Shown: one piece after another, positions 23,633-33,615 of the stretch
Layout: every line of letters starts with the position of its first letter
Position numbering within the stretch: the stretch's first letter is position 1
DNA from: Dyadobacter arcticus
Lineage (GTDB): Bacteria > Bacteroidota > Bacteroidia > Cytophagales > Spirosomataceae
NCBI RefSeq assembly: GCF_011762185.1
Contig: NZ_JAASQJ010000004.1
Location: 186,001 to 250,000 of the forward strand
Direction: 5' to 3'
DNA: 64,000 bases
The notes under the pieces: model-generated
What the model was told of the DNA's origin: nothing
The model's input: the letters and a program-made list of their open reading frames with translations, nothing else
Database searches by the model: none
Translations under genes and position numbers: made by a program

Positions 23633-26044
23633 ATGAAAAGATTTGAATACCTGGTCATTTTAATTTTGCTGCAACTAACTGTAATCGACCCTGTTGCGGC
23701 ACTTGATGGTAGCGGTAGCATCACGTCTTCCGGCAAGACGAGAAGTTTTATTTTTCATGCACCTGGCGCGACGGTTGGTTTGAATCTGCCATTGCTTTTT
23801 GTTTACCATGGAGATGGTGGGTCCGGTGCGGGCATCCGGAATTCGACGGAATTCAATACCACTGCTGATAACAATAATTTTATAGTCGTATATCCCAATG
23901 CAGATAGCGACGGGAGTGGCTGGCACCGCGCCATTGACCAGACCAAAGATGTTAGATTCACTTCTGACCTAATCGACTATTTCTGTTCGACATACCATAT
24001 CGATGCAAAGAAAGTATATGCAACCGGGCATTCTGCCGGGGGATATATGACTTATAACCTGGCGGTAAATCTGCCGAGCAGGGTCGCCGCATTTGCTCCG
24101 GTCTCTGGTAATATGTACGCCAACAATGGGGATTATGCTTATTTTACCGGGCCAAATTTTAAGCCGGTGCCAATCCTGCACATTCACGGAGATCCCGATA
24201 ATGTCGTCGCCTACCCTGATCCAAATCACACGCCAACGGAATGGAATGAATGGCCACTGACAAGGTTTTCATACTCTAATTGTCAAAAAACCACTTACAC
24301 CCTGCCAAACGATGAGCTGGTTCCCAATGTAGTTTCGAAGCTCAAATTCTGTGTCGGGAATCCACCGTTGGTAAAAGAAATCTCCATGATCAGAGTAGTA
24401 GGAACCGGTCACGGTTGGCCAAAAACGACCGGATTTGATCCAAACCAGGTGATTTGGGATTTTGTAAAAAACTATAATATTCCTGATGCGCAATCCTGTG
24501 CGGCTGTTCCGGAGGTTCCTACATACGCAGAGGGTACAATTCACTCTAATGGACGGACCATACTTGGTCCGTGTGAGACGGCCTTTATTCCAACTGGCGT
24601 TAATTATTCGCTAGCCGATGACTGGGAGTTTCCTGCGAATATTAACGGTGACCCGACGCACATTAACGATGAACTTTCTGCTCAGATCATTCAGGCTAAC
24701 CCAAATACAGTCAGGATACAATGGTATGCGAATAGGGCCAGCGGGTGGAAATCGTATTCCATTGCAGACCTGGATGTGGTAGTAAGCCGCTTTCGCAATG
24801 CCGGCATCGTCTCAGTTCTTGAACTTCATGATGTAACTTGTTCAGATGACTACACAAAGTTCAATGCTACGGTGATGACCTGGTGGAAACAGCAGGCAGT
24901 GCTTGACCTACTCGACAAGCACAAAGGTTTTGTGATTTTGAATGTAGCCAATGAATTTGGCACGGTTCAATGGGCTTCTAATCCTGCAGCAGCTCAGGTT
25001 ACCTGGGTTAATTTTTATAAAAATGTCATAACCGATTTGCGGAATGTAGGTATTGAAGTTCCAATCATGATTGACGCGCCGGATTGCGGTCAAAATCTGG
25101 ATGTTGCCTTGCAAACCGGATCGGGATTGAAAACGCACGACCCTTTACACAACATTATCATGAGCGTGCATGCATACTGGTATGCCGACAATGCAGCAGC
25201 TATGGAGGCAAAGGCCGTGCAAATCGCGAACGCCCAGTTTCCGATTGTCCTTGGAGAAGTAGCGAATATTCAGGATGCATTTGGTAAGTGCTCCAGTGCC
25301 ATCCTGGCTTACACCGATCTGTTGCGAAGCTGCAAAACGCATGGAATTGGATGGCTGGCCTGGACCTGGACAGACGATTGGTGTGACGGTGTCAATGGAC
25401 GAAGGATCAGCACAAATGGAAATTATACGAACCTATCTGCTTATGGTCAGGCAATCATCAACAGCCCGGATTTTGGGCTGATTACAAATGCGGTAAAAAT
25501 GGACGTTGCCTGTTTGGGCGGTCCATTACCGGTTAGTTTGATTTCTTTTAAAGCAGAAGAAACGGATGCAGGAGATATTAACTTGTCCTGGAAAACGGCT
25601 GAGGAGATCAACTTCAAAGGTTTTGAGATCGAACGCAGTTTGAATGGTAAAGATTTTTCCAGAATCGCCGCAATCGCGACGAAAGAACTTCAATCACAAA
25701 ATACTTACGAGTACATGGATCGGGGCTTGAAGCAGGACGTAGGTTACTACCGCCTGAAAATGGTCGATCTTGACGGAAGCTATACTTATTCCAGTGTGGC
25801 TGTTGTGATTAGGAAAAGGGATTCAGAACTAACAGTATACCCGTCCCCAGCGCAGGATTTTGTACTTCTGAATGCGCAAGAGCATGATTTTCCCGCAAAA
25901 GTGAAAATTTTAGACTCGAATGGCAGATCAATTATTTCTCAAATCATTCAGAAAAAGGACGAAAAAATAAATATAGCGAGCCTCGCCGAAGGGTTGTACA
26001 TTGTGGTCATGAATGACAAAGTCGTGGGGAAGCTTTTGAAATAA
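23633..26044 (+). CDS. Secreted esterase-GH5 glycoside hydrolase fusion with type IX sorting domain
   Basis: An 803-residue exported protein with a signal peptide to about residue 24. Residues about 25-290 form a CE1/PHB-depolymerase-like esterase: nucleophile Ser134 in TGHSAGGYM, and His260 in GTGHGWPK. Residues about 300-610 form a GH5-type barrel with acid/base Glu441 in NVANEFG, HAYWY, and nucleophile Glu542 in IVLGEVAN; the VLELHDVTCSDD and PIMIDAPDCGQNL segments are most like GH5 subfamily 8 beta-mannanases. The last ~180 residues contain the LSWKTAEEINFKGFEIERS module and a type A C-terminal sorting domain (LTVYPSPAQDFVLL ... LAEGLYIVVMND). A deacetylating or deferuloylating mannanase is a reasonable guess; the substrate is not proven. 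Confidence 0.87.
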   Translation: MKRFEYLVILILLQLTVIDPVAALDGSGSITSSGKTRSFIFHAPGATVGLNLPLLFVYHGDGGSGAGIRNSTEFNTTADNNNFIVVYPNADSDGSGWHRAIDQTKDVRFTSDLIDYFCSTYHIDAKKVYATGHSAGGYMTYNLAVNLPSRVAAFAPVSGNMYANNGDYAYFTGPNFKPVPILHIHGDPDNVVAYPDPNHTPTEWNEWPLTRFSYSNCQKTTYTLPNDELVPNVVSKLKFCVGNPPLVKEISMIRVVGTGHGWPKTTGFDPNQVIWDFVKNYNIPDAQSCAAVPEVPTYAEGTIHSNGRTILGPCETAFIPTGVNYSLADDWEFPANINGDPTHINDELSAQIIQANPNTVRIQWYANRASGWKSYSIADLDVVVSRFRNAGIVSVLELHDVTCSDDYTKFNATVMTWWKQQAVLDLLDKHKGFVILNVANEFGTVQWASNPAAAQVTWVNFYKNVITDLRNVGIEVPIMIDAPDCGQNLDVALQTGSGLKTHDPLHNIIMSVHAYWYADNAAAMEAKAVQIANAQFPIVLGEVANIQDAFGKCSSAILAYTDLLRSCKTHGIGWLAWTWTDDWCDGVNGRRISTNGNYTNLSAYGQAIINSPDFGLITNAVKMDVACLGGPLPVSLISFKAEETDAGDINLSWKTAEEINFKGFEIERSLNGKDFSRIAAIATKELQSQNTYEYMDRGLKQDVGYYRLKMVDLDGSYTYSSVAVVIRKRDSELTVYPSPAQDFVLLNAQEHDFPAKVKILDSNGRSIISQIIQKKDEKINIASLAEGLYIVVMNDKVVGKLLK

Positions 26045-26065
26045 TTCCCGTGAATTCATGGAACG

Positions 26066-27493
26066 ATGAAAGACGAACGCATATCTGTTTTTGACATATT
26101 TAAAATCGGTATTGGGCCTTCCAGTTCTCATACTTTGGGGCCATGGCGGGCTGCACAGCTTTTTCTGGAAGCTTTAAGTTCAAAAATTGGCTTGCAAAAT
26201 GTGCAGTCGTTAAAAGTGCATTTATATGGATCTCTGGCCAAAACAGGTAAGGGGCACGGGACGGACATTGCTGTCATACTCGGCCTGAGTGGTTATGATC
26301 CGGTCACAGTTGAAACCGCTTCCATCGATCAGATTCTCAGTGACATTGCAGCCAGCCAAACCACCCTGCTGCATGGAGAAATGAAGATTGGCTTCTCCCC
26401 AAAAGAGGATGTGATCTTTCATAAATCCGAATCACTTCCTTTTCATCCCAATGGCATTACCTTTTTCGCAGAATGCGGGCAGTCCGGCGGTTTTGAAGAA
26501 ACTTACTATTCGATTGGCGGCGGCTTTGTGATTCAGGAGGGAGAACATAGCGAGGGTAACATCAAGCCAGTCGAATTGCCTTATCCTGTTGATTATGCCT
26601 CGGACCTGTTGCAATGGCACCGGGTTTCCGGGAAAGAGATTTGGCAGATTGTTTTAGAAAATGAACAGGTTTGGAAGGATGAAACTGCCATAAGGAGTGA
26701 TTTGATGAACATCTGGAAGGTCATGCAGGAAAGCATTTTTCATGGCTGTCAGACTAGCGGTATCCTTCCCGGCGGACTGCAGGTTCAGCGACGGGCAGCA
26801 GCGTTAAATGAACGATTACTCAAAGGAATCATGTGCACCGAATGTGACGAATGGGTGGATTCGATTAGAGAGAGTGGCGCAGGATTTAACTACACGCTCG
26901 ATTGGGTAAGTTGTTTTGCATTGGCGGTTAATGAGGAAAATGCTTCTTATAGTCGTGTCGTTACCGCTCCTACCAATGGTGCAGCAGGCGTTATTCCCGC
27001 AGTTTTACAATTTCACCTGGCCTTTTGCGGCGGCACTGACGAAGATATTTTCAGATTTCTTTTAACCGCCGGCGAAATAGGAAGCATATTCAAAAAAGGC
27101 GCTACCATTTCCGCTGCAATGGGTGGTTGCCAGGCGGAAATCGGCGTTTCTTCTGCAATGGCGGCAGCAGGCCTTGCCCAGGTTTCGGGCGGTACAGTGG
27201 AACAATGTTTGATGGCAGCCGAGATCGCAATGGAGCACCATTTGGGAATGACCTGCGATCCGGTTGGTGGATTGGTTCAGATTCCCTGCATTGAGCGAAA
27301 TACGATGGGTGCCATCAAGGCGATTACTGCTTCCCAATTGGCTTTACAAAGCAATCCGCAGGATGCGAAAGTTTCGCTGGATAATGTGGTGCAAACCATG
27401 TGGCAAACTGCTCTGGATATGAATCACCGTTACAAAGAAACCTCCGAAGGCGGCCTCGCCATCAACATTCCGATCAGTTTGAGCGAATGCTAG
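26066..27493 (+). CDS. sdaA: L-serine ammonia-lyase, single-chain Fe-S type
   Basis: Converts L-serine to pyruvate and ammonia. The 475-residue single chain has the beta domain first (SVFDIFKIGIGPSSSHTLGP, residues about 6-26; SLAKTGKGHGTD) and the alpha domain after residue 190 (VTAPTNGAAGVIPAVLQFH; ISAAMGGCQAEIGVSSAMA; MTCDPVGGLVQIPCIERN), with conserved cysteines for the 4Fe-4S cluster. It starts 21 bases after the esterase-GH5 gene and converges on mgtE with only 11 bases between the stops. Confidence 0.96.
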   Translation: MKDERISVFDIFKIGIGPSSSHTLGPWRAAQLFLEALSSKIGLQNVQSLKVHLYGSLAKTGKGHGTDIAVILGLSGYDPVTVETASIDQILSDIAASQTTLLHGEMKIGFSPKEDVIFHKSESLPFHPNGITFFAECGQSGGFEETYYSIGGGFVIQEGEHSEGNIKPVELPYPVDYASDLLQWHRVSGKEIWQIVLENEQVWKDETAIRSDLMNIWKVMQESIFHGCQTSGILPGGLQVQRRAAALNERLLKGIMCTECDEWVDSIRESGAGFNYTLDWVSCFALAVNEENASYSRVVTAPTNGAAGVIPAVLQFHLAFCGGTDEDIFRFLLTAGEIGSIFKKGATISAAMGGCQAEIGVSSAMAAAGLAQVSGGTVEQCLMAAEIAMEHHLGMTCDPVGGLVQIPCIERNTMGAIKAITASQLALQSNPQDAKVSLDNVVQTMWQTALDMNHRYKETSEGGLAINIPISLSEC

Positions 27494-27504
27494 CAAGATT
27501 GTCA

Positions 27505-28857
27505 CTACAAGTTCAGTAGCAAATGCGCCAGTCCAAAATAAACACCGTAACCGATCAGGTCATTGGCCGTGGTAATGAATGGTCCTGATGCGACGGCGGG
27601 ATTAATACCAATTTTTTCAAGGAGAATGGGCGTAATGGTTCCCATAAAAGAAGCAAGGAAAACGACGGACATTAGCGCTGTTGAAACTACCAACGCCAAT
27701 TGCACATCATTGCCTATCAGCAGGTTGAATCCAAATACGATGATACTGATAATGAGTCCGTTGATAGAAGCGACGGCGAACATTCTAATCAGGCGCTGAC
27801 CAACAGTGGTATCAAGTCCTGTTTTATCGGCGAGGCTTTGCAAAATGATTGAAGAAGTCTGGATACCGACATTTCCGCCCGTGGAGCCAATAATCGGAAT
27901 AAAGGCGGCCATTGCTGGTACGATTTTGAGATCGCCTTCGAAAAAACTGATAAATTTCGCAGCTAATATTCCCCCCATCATTCCGACCAACAACCAGGGT
28001 AAACGTGCTTTCGTTTGCTGCCAAATGGTATCGTCCTCCTCTACATCACCCGTAATACCCGCCATCGCCAGTGTATCCGAACTCGCCTGATCGGTAATCA
28101 CATCGATCACGTCATCAATGGTGATACGTCCGAGGAGCTTACTTTGTACATTCACAACGGGCAATGCATCCAGATCGTAACGTTGCATAAGCTCCGCCAC
28201 TTCCTCCGCCGGCCGGTAAGTTTCCACAAAAATGACATCCTTGTCGTATAAGCTTTCGATTTTCGTGTTTTTATGCGCAAGAACAATTTTCTTAAGCGAG
28301 AGAATACCTAATAATTTCCCAAAATCGTCCACTACATAAACGGAGTATACTTTACCAACATCCTCCGCCTGTTTTCGCAGCTCTTCGATGCATTGATTGA
28401 CAGTCCAATTAACATTTGCCTTTACAAGCTCTTTCTGCATCAAACCACCCGCAACATCCTCATCATAATGTAAAAGATCCAGAATGAACCGGGCCTGCTC
28501 GCGGTCTTCAAGCAACGCAATAACCTCTTCTCTGACCCGGATCGGCTGTTCATTCAGCAAATCCACGGCATCATCCGAATCGAATAGATTGACAAATTTG
28601 GATATCTCTTCGGAATTGAATGCTTTCAGGAATTCACGTCGATCATTTGGATCCATGTCGGCCAGAATAGCCGCACCGGTTTCAATATTAAGCTGACTAA
28701 TCAGGAATTTTGCACTTTCTGTTTCCAGCTCGTACAACAGACTGTTAATGTCCGTTGGAAACAGATTTTCCATCTCCGACTGGATGGTGGCGGAATCTTT
28801 TCTCTCGATAAGTTCCTGAATATGATCTACGTATGGCTGGGTTAATTCAAAGGTCAT
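27505..28857 (-). CDS. mgtE: Magnesium transporter MgtE
   Basis: An inner-membrane Mg2+ channel of 450 residues. The N-terminal superhelical MgtE_N domain (about 15-125; MDPNDRREFLKAFNSEEI) is followed by two CBS domains (about 130-255; GRITIDDVIDVITDQ ends the second) and a five-helix membrane domain from about residue 285 with GSTGGNVGIQTSSI and the conserved PFITTANDLIGYGVYF near the end. Domain order and length are standard; the cytosolic domains sense intracellular Mg2+. It lies downstream of rsmA on the same strand, separated by a 96-base gap holding an AGCTTTTAGC-type repeat. Confidence 0.96.
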   Translation of the reverse strand: MTFELTQPYVDHIQELIERKDSATIQSEMENLFPTDINSLLYELETESAKFLISQLNIETGAAILADMDPNDRREFLKAFNSEEISKFVNLFDSDDAVDLLNEQPIRVREEVIALLEDREQARFILDLLHYDEDVAGGLMQKELVKANVNWTVNQCIEELRKQAEDVGKVYSVYVVDDFGKLLGILSLKKIVLAHKNTKIESLYDKDVIFVETYRPAEEVAELMQRYDLDALPVVNVQSKLLGRITIDDVIDVITDQASSDTLAMAGITGDVEEDDTIWQQTKARLPWLLVGMMGGILAAKFISFFEGDLKIVPAMAAFIPIIGSTGGNVGIQTSSIILQSLADKTGLDTTVGQRLIRMFAVASINGLIISIIVFGFNLLIGNDVQLALVVSTALMSVVFLASFMGTITPILLEKIGINPAVASGPFITTANDLIGYGVYFGLAHLLLNL

Positions 28858-28890
28858 GTTGAGGTAGCTTGGCGATTGGTTGGCTTTTTT

Positions 28891-28924
28891 AGCTCATAGC
28901 TATTAGCACTTAGCTTTTAGCTTA
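28891..28924. repeat. AGCTTTTAGC-type intergenic repeat, second site
   Basis: The stretch contains agctcatagctattagc followed by acttagcttttagctta, sharing the words tagctattagc-type and tagcttttagc with the repeat at 4941-4969. It fills much of the gap between rsmA and mgtE. Function unknown. Confidence 0.5.
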
Positions 28925-28953
28925 TTTTTTGGCGTCAGGGCAAGGTATTGAAG

Positions 28954-29748
28954 TTATCCGGGCAGCCTTTGGGCGATTTGGGTTAGGATTACGAAATCGC
29001 TGACGGCTAACTGTTCGGCGCGTTTCGTGAGCAGCGGATGGTCGGGGAATTCGCCTATCGGCTTCAAGGCGTTTCTTAATGTTTTTCTTCGTTGATTAAA
29101 TGCTGTTTTAACCACCCTAAAAAACAGTTTTTCGTCGCAATCCAGGTCAGTAACCGCATTGCGCCGCAGTCTGATCACCCCGGACTGCACTTTTGGTGGT
29201 GGATTGAATGCACCTGGGGGTACAGTGATCAAATAGTCGATATCGTAAAAGGCTTGTAATAGCACGCTTAAAATGCCGTAATCCTTATTTCCAGGCGGCG
29301 AGGCAATTCTTTGAGCTACTTCTTTCTGCAGCATACATACGACCTCGGGTATCCTATCCCTGATTTGTAAGGCGCGGAAAAAAATCTGTGAGGAAATGTT
29401 GTACGGGAAATTGCCAATGATTGCGAAGCTTCCCGAAAAGAATTCGTCCGGATTGAATTTTAAGAAATCGCCTTCAATAATCCTTGGCGCAAGTTCTTCG
29501 TAGTTTTTTTGCAGATATGCCACCGATTCGACATCAATCTCGATCACATGCGTTGTAAATGCGGTCTTATTTAATAAGTACTGGGTCAACACACCCATAC
29601 CGGGACCAATCTCCAAAACCTGCTCATAATCGCCATGTCCCGACAGCCCGTCGACAATTCTCTGGGCGACAAAAAGGTCTTTTAAAAAATGCTGGCCCAG
29701 GTGTTTTTTAGCCCTGACTTTGGAGTCGTCCCTATTTTTATAATTCAT
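28954..29748 (-). CDS. rsmA: 16S rRNA dimethyladenosine transferase
   Basis: Dimethylates the two adjacent adenosines near the 3' end of 16S rRNA (A1518/A1519 in E. coli numbering). The 264-residue protein has KKHLGQHFLKD at the N-terminus, the SAM-binding VLEIGPGMGVLTQYL, the catalytic IGNFPYNISSQIFF (NFPY) and the C-terminal RKTLRNALKP. The ATG at 29748 is preferred; a GTG two codons upstream (29754) is also in frame. A -7-like element ends only about ten bases before it. Confidence 0.96.
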   Translation of the reverse strand: MNYKNRDDSKVRAKKHLGQHFLKDLFVAQRIVDGLSGHGDYEQVLEIGPGMGVLTQYLLNKTAFTTHVIEIDVESVAYLQKNYEELAPRIIEGDFLKFNPDEFFSGSFAIIGNFPYNISSQIFFRALQIRDRIPEVVCMLQKEVAQRIASPPGNKDYGILSVLLQAFYDIDYLITVPPGAFNPPPKVQSGVIRLRRNAVTDLDCDEKLFFRVVKTAFNQRRKTLRNALKPIGEFPDHPLLTKRAEQLAVSDFVILTQIAQRLPG

Positions 29749-29758
29749 TTTCACGAAC

Positions 29759-29766
29759 CAAAATTA
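29759..29766 (-). promoter_or_regulatory. Candidate -7 element very close to the rsmA start
   Basis: Minus-strand taattttg is an exact TAnnTTTG match only 10-11 bases upstream of the ATG at 29748. If used, the transcript would have a leader of a few bases or none. The -33 side is not convincing. Confidence 0.3.
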
Positions 29767-29833
29767 AGGCTTAATTCGTAGATTTATTGAATAAAGAATT
29801 GCGAGGAAACTTAAAATTACATTGTCCAGAACC

Positions 29834-32800
29834 ATGGAAATGATTTTGTCCAACACTGACTGGCAGACTATACATGCTACTCTTCAGCATCTAAATCTGA
29901 TCGGGATCACATTTTCACCAGACTTTGTCATCCGCAACATCAGCGCACATGCATTGATGAAAACAGGTTGGCAAGAGTCTGATTTGGTGGGACATAGCCT
30001 TTTTGAAAAACTGATTCCCGGGGATGAGGGTCAGGAAGTAAGGCAGATGCTGGAAGAGGGGATTCAGGGCATTCGCAAGCTGGAACAAAGGGAGATTCCA
30101 TTTCTCGCACAAAAGGGAACATTACGCACATTCTCCATCAATTCGGTGCTGATGCATCGGGAACATGATGAAGTGGAATGTGTCACACTCGTCGGCGATG
30201 ACATCACCCGCCGCCGCAGAATGGAATCGTCCATTGCCAAGTCTAATTCCCAACTCCAAGATCTGGTCGATAATACCAGCGATCTGATCCAGCTGGTGGC
30301 AATTGATGGCAAATTCATTTTTGTCAATAAAGCCTGGCGGGAGGTTTTGGGTTATGGTTTGGATGAGATTGCTTCAATGCGATTGGAAGATATCCTGCAT
30401 CCGCAACACAAAGAAGAGGCGCTGGCCCAGCTTAAATTGATTGAACAAGGTAATGCAAACCCGAATTTTGAAGCGGTTTTTTTGAGCAGGGAAGGCAGGA
30501 AAGTCTTCGTCTCGGGAAGTGTAAATTGCCGGTATGAAAACAATAAGCCCACTGCATTCAGGTGCATATTAAACGATTTTACTGAAAAGATCAGGGCGGA
30601 GAAGGCACAGAACCTGTATTACAGCATTGCCAACTGGACGGTTACCACCCAAAATCTCGATGATTTTTACCAAAGTATCCATGAAGAGCTTGGAAAGATC
30701 ATCGATGTCAAGAACTTCTTCATTGCACTTTACGATCCGAGCAAGAGCTTCATTTATTTCCCTTATTATGTAGATCAATATTTCAAAGGTAATGTGCGGT
30801 TTACCAAACGTAAGCTGGGAAATGGCCTGACCGAATATGCCATTGCGTCCAATAAACCCCTTTTTCTTTCAGACGAAAATATTGAACAGCTTGCTAAAAC
30901 CAACAGTCTTTACCTGTATGGCGTAACCCCCCGGCTGTTGCTTTGCGTGCCGTTGCGGATCGGGGATAAGGTTACCGGGATCATTGGGGTTAAGTCTTAT
31001 GACGATCCAAATATGTTCGATACCCGTGACCTGGAACTGCTGGAATTTATATCCGGGCAGGTAGCGATGGCGATTGCCCGCAAGCAAAGCGAGGAGGAAC
31101 TGAGCAAGTATGTCGCAAGATTAAACGCGATTTTCGACAGCAGCTCACATTTGATCTGGTCCGTCAACAAATCGTTGCAACTCACATCATTCAATAGAAA
31201 TTATGCGGATCTGATCCAGAATCAGCTGGGCGTGAGGCCTTCGCTTCAATCTAGTGCCGAAAAATTTGGCTGGCGGATGGTGGGTAATAATAATCGCAGG
31301 ACGCTTGAAACGAAGTATCGGCAGGCATTAAGGGGAGAAGCACAGTATTTTGAGTTCAGGATCGACCGAAATGACGGGGGAGAAATGTGGCTGGAATTTT
31401 ACCTTAACCCCATTCATTATGCGGATGGCATGATTGAAGAAGTATCGGGTATCGCACGTGACATTACCCGAAGAAAAGGAGCAGAATTGTCGTTAAGACA
31501 TAGCGAGGAGCTTTTCAGGGGGATTTTCGAAAACCTTCAGGACATTTATTGCCGGATCGGCAGAGATGGCGTGATCACCATGGTCAGTCAGTCGGTGCTG
31601 AAAAGACTGGGTTACCTTCCAGACGAAGTGATCGGACACAAAATCATTGAGTTTTTTCAGGATAGGAAGAAAATTCATTCAGCATTGATCCGGCTGCGTA
31701 AAACCAAAAGCCTGCGGAACCTTGAAATTACGATGTACCGCAAGGATGGTACAGAAAGGCAATTTATGATCAATATGCTCTTGTTTACCAATGATAAGGG
31801 TAAACCGACCGAAGTAGCTGTGCTGGCGCGGGATATTACTGAGCTCAAACGGAACGAGCTCGAATTGCTTAAAGCAAAGGAACATGCGGAACGATCCCTG
31901 AAAGTGAAGGAAGGGTTTCTTGCCAATATGAGCCATGAGATACGGACTCCAATGAATGGTGTGATAGGGATGATTGACTTATTGGGCGAAACGCCGCTCG
32001 ATGTGGAGCAGAAGGATTATGTGCTTACCATTAAACGCTCTTCTGAAACGTTACTGAATATTTTGAATGACATTCTCGACCTTTCGAAAATAGAAGCGGG
32101 GAAGATGGAGCTGCACGAGGCACCGATTGCGGTTGAAGAATTGCTATTAAAACTCGTCTCGCTATTTGGGCAAACAGCCAAAAGCAAGAACAACACATTA
32201 AGCTACCACATCGCCGCAGATATCCCCAAGTTCATCATTGCCGATCAGACCAGGTTATTGCAGATTCTTTCGAACCTGACCTCCAATGCGCTGAAATTTA
32301 CGGAAAATGGCTCGGTGAAAGTTTTCCTAACATTGGTAAAAAAGGACGGGTTGTTTCACAAAATCAAAGTGGAAGTGCAGGATTCCGGTATTGGTATCAG
32401 TGCTATGGACCGGCAAATTTTGTTTACATCTTTTACCCAGCTTGATAATTCGTCCAAGAAGTCTTTTGGCGGGACTGGACTGGGGTTGGCCATTTCAAAG
32501 CAGCTTTGCGCGCTGATGCATGGTGAAATCGGCGTGGAATCCGTGGTAGGAAAGGGAAGTACTTTCTGGTTCACGTTTGAAACCAAGGAAACGACCATTG
32601 CACAGGTAAGCATCATTGCCCCGGTTGAGGAAACCCCAATCGAAAACGTCTTCGCTGATTACCATCCCCGGATTTTATTGGTGGACGATAATGCGGTGAA
32701 TAGAAAGGTAGCCAATGAAATTTTGAAAAAATCGGGGTGTTCCGTTGACCTGGCAGATAGCGGTTTCAAAGCGATTGAAATGGTCGGGTTACAGCAGAAA

Positions 32801-33448
32801 TCGGCAGCGCCTGGGTACGATATCATTTTTATGGATATTCAAATGCCGGACATGGATGGTGTTCAAACATCTCAGGAACTGAAACAGCGATATCCCAATC
32901 TGCTGCCGCCAATTGTCGCCATGACGGCTTACTCAATGAAAGAGGACCGTGACCGGTTTATCAGTCAGGGTATGGATGATTACATTCCAAAGCCTATCCG
33001 CGCCCAAACGCTTGTTCAGAAAGTAAAGGAGATCCTGCGCAGCAGGGAAGGCAAACAGCCCGAAACCGTGCAAAAGGAAGCCGTTCCGGGACTTGTTTTA
33101 CCGATCCTGGACAAAGAGATTATCGACCAGCTCAACGGAATTGGGGGAGCTGACTTGGTCTGGTCGGTTTTCGAAGACTTTGTAACCGAATCGAATGAAT
33201 TGGTTGATGGTGCCCTGGAAGCCTATGATAAAAATGACATTGCTACCATAAAAAGTAATCTGCACACATTGAAAGGCAGCGGTGGAACGGTGGGTGTATC
33301 GCGGGTGGCCGAGATTGCACGCGATGCGGAATGGCGTCTGAAGTCCAACGATACCAGCACTTTATCGGAAGCGCTCCCGCTGCTTAAAAACGCCTACAAC
33401 GAATTCCTCGATCAATATGAGGAACTGCTGAAAAAATGGCTTAAATGA
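29834..33448 (+). CDS. Hybrid sensor histidine kinase, PAS/GAF-HisKA-HATPase-REC-Hpt
   Basis: A 1204-residue cytoplasmic hybrid kinase with no obvious membrane segment. Order: PAS (about 10-130), PAS (about 135-260; VDNTSDLIQLVAIDGKFIFV), GAF (about 275-415), PAS (about 425-550), PAS (about 555-675), HisKA with His701 in NMSHEIRTPMNGVIGM, HATPase with DSGIGISAMDRQ and GGTGLGLAISKQL, a receiver domain with phospho-acceptor Asp1001 in FMDIQMPDMDG, and a C-terminal Hpt domain with His1144 in LHTLKGSGG. All phosphorelay residues are intact. Start taken at ATG 29834; a TTG four codons upstream is also open. No response regulator is adjacent, so the output is unknown; the PAS/GAF array suggests a cytosolic or redox signal. 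Confidence 0.94.
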   Translation: MEMILSNTDWQTIHATLQHLNLIGITFSPDFVIRNISAHALMKTGWQESDLVGHSLFEKLIPGDEGQEVRQMLEEGIQGIRKLEQREIPFLAQKGTLRTFSINSVLMHREHDEVECVTLVGDDITRRRRMESSIAKSNSQLQDLVDNTSDLIQLVAIDGKFIFVNKAWREVLGYGLDEIASMRLEDILHPQHKEEALAQLKLIEQGNANPNFEAVFLSREGRKVFVSGSVNCRYENNKPTAFRCILNDFTEKIRAEKAQNLYYSIANWTVTTQNLDDFYQSIHEELGKIIDVKNFFIALYDPSKSFIYFPYYVDQYFKGNVRFTKRKLGNGLTEYAIASNKPLFLSDENIEQLAKTNSLYLYGVTPRLLLCVPLRIGDKVTGIIGVKSYDDPNMFDTRDLELLEFISGQVAMAIARKQSEEELSKYVARLNAIFDSSSHLIWSVNKSLQLTSFNRNYADLIQNQLGVRPSLQSSAEKFGWRMVGNNNRRTLETKYRQALRGEAQYFEFRIDRNDGGEMWLEFYLNPIHYADGMIEEVSGIARDITRRKGAELSLRHSEELFRGIFENLQDIYCRIGRDGVITMVSQSVLKRLGYLPDEVIGHKIIEFFQDRKKIHSALIRLRKTKSLRNLEITMYRKDGTERQFMINMLLFTNDKGKPTEVAVLARDITELKRNELELLKAKEHAERSLKVKEGFLANMSHEIRTPMNGVIGMIDLLGETPLDVEQKDYVLTIKRSSETLLNILNDILDLSKIEAGKMELHEAPIAVEELLLKLVSLFGQTAKSKNNTLSYHIAADIPKFIIADQTRLLQILSNLTSNALKFTENGSVKVFLTLVKKDGLFHKIKVEVQDSGIGISAMDRQILFTSFTQLDNSSKKSFGGTGLGLAISKQLCALMHGEIGVESVVGKGSTFWFTFETKETTIAQVSIIAPVEETPIENVFADYHPRILLVDDNAVNRKVANEILKKSGCSVDLADSGFKAIEMVGLQQKSAAPGYDIIFMDIQMPDMDGVQTSQELKQRYPNLLPPIVAMTAYSMKEDRDRFISQGMDDYIPKPIRAQTLVQKVKEILRSREGKQPETVQKEAVPGLVLPILDKEIIDQLNGIGGADLVWSVFEDFVTESNELVDGALEAYDKNDIATIKSNLHTLKGSGGTVGVSRVAEIARDAEWRLKSNDTSTLSEALPLLKNAYNEFLDQYEELLKKWLK

Positions 33449-33615
33449 ATAATTGAAGCAAAAGCCCGGAAATCTTTCATTCTTTCAGTCGGCTAAAAAT
33501 ACGATTTGGTCTATGATTTAATGTACTTCTGTCGATTGTCAAGGCATGTAGTAAAGTGTGATTAAACTTTTGCATAAGAGCGTGCTCTAAACTGCATTAA
33601 ACCTTTACAGAAATC

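Noticed and set aside
33449..33615. Possible tRNA or small RNA in the gap between kinase and barrel-protein genes
   Set aside because: No cloverleaf arms, no T-loop or CCA signal and no terminator were found. The same holds for the other gaps of 150 to 275 bases (2268-2426, 9120-9361, 23404-23632, 41147-41382, 43730-44002, 47699-47901, 50910-51167).
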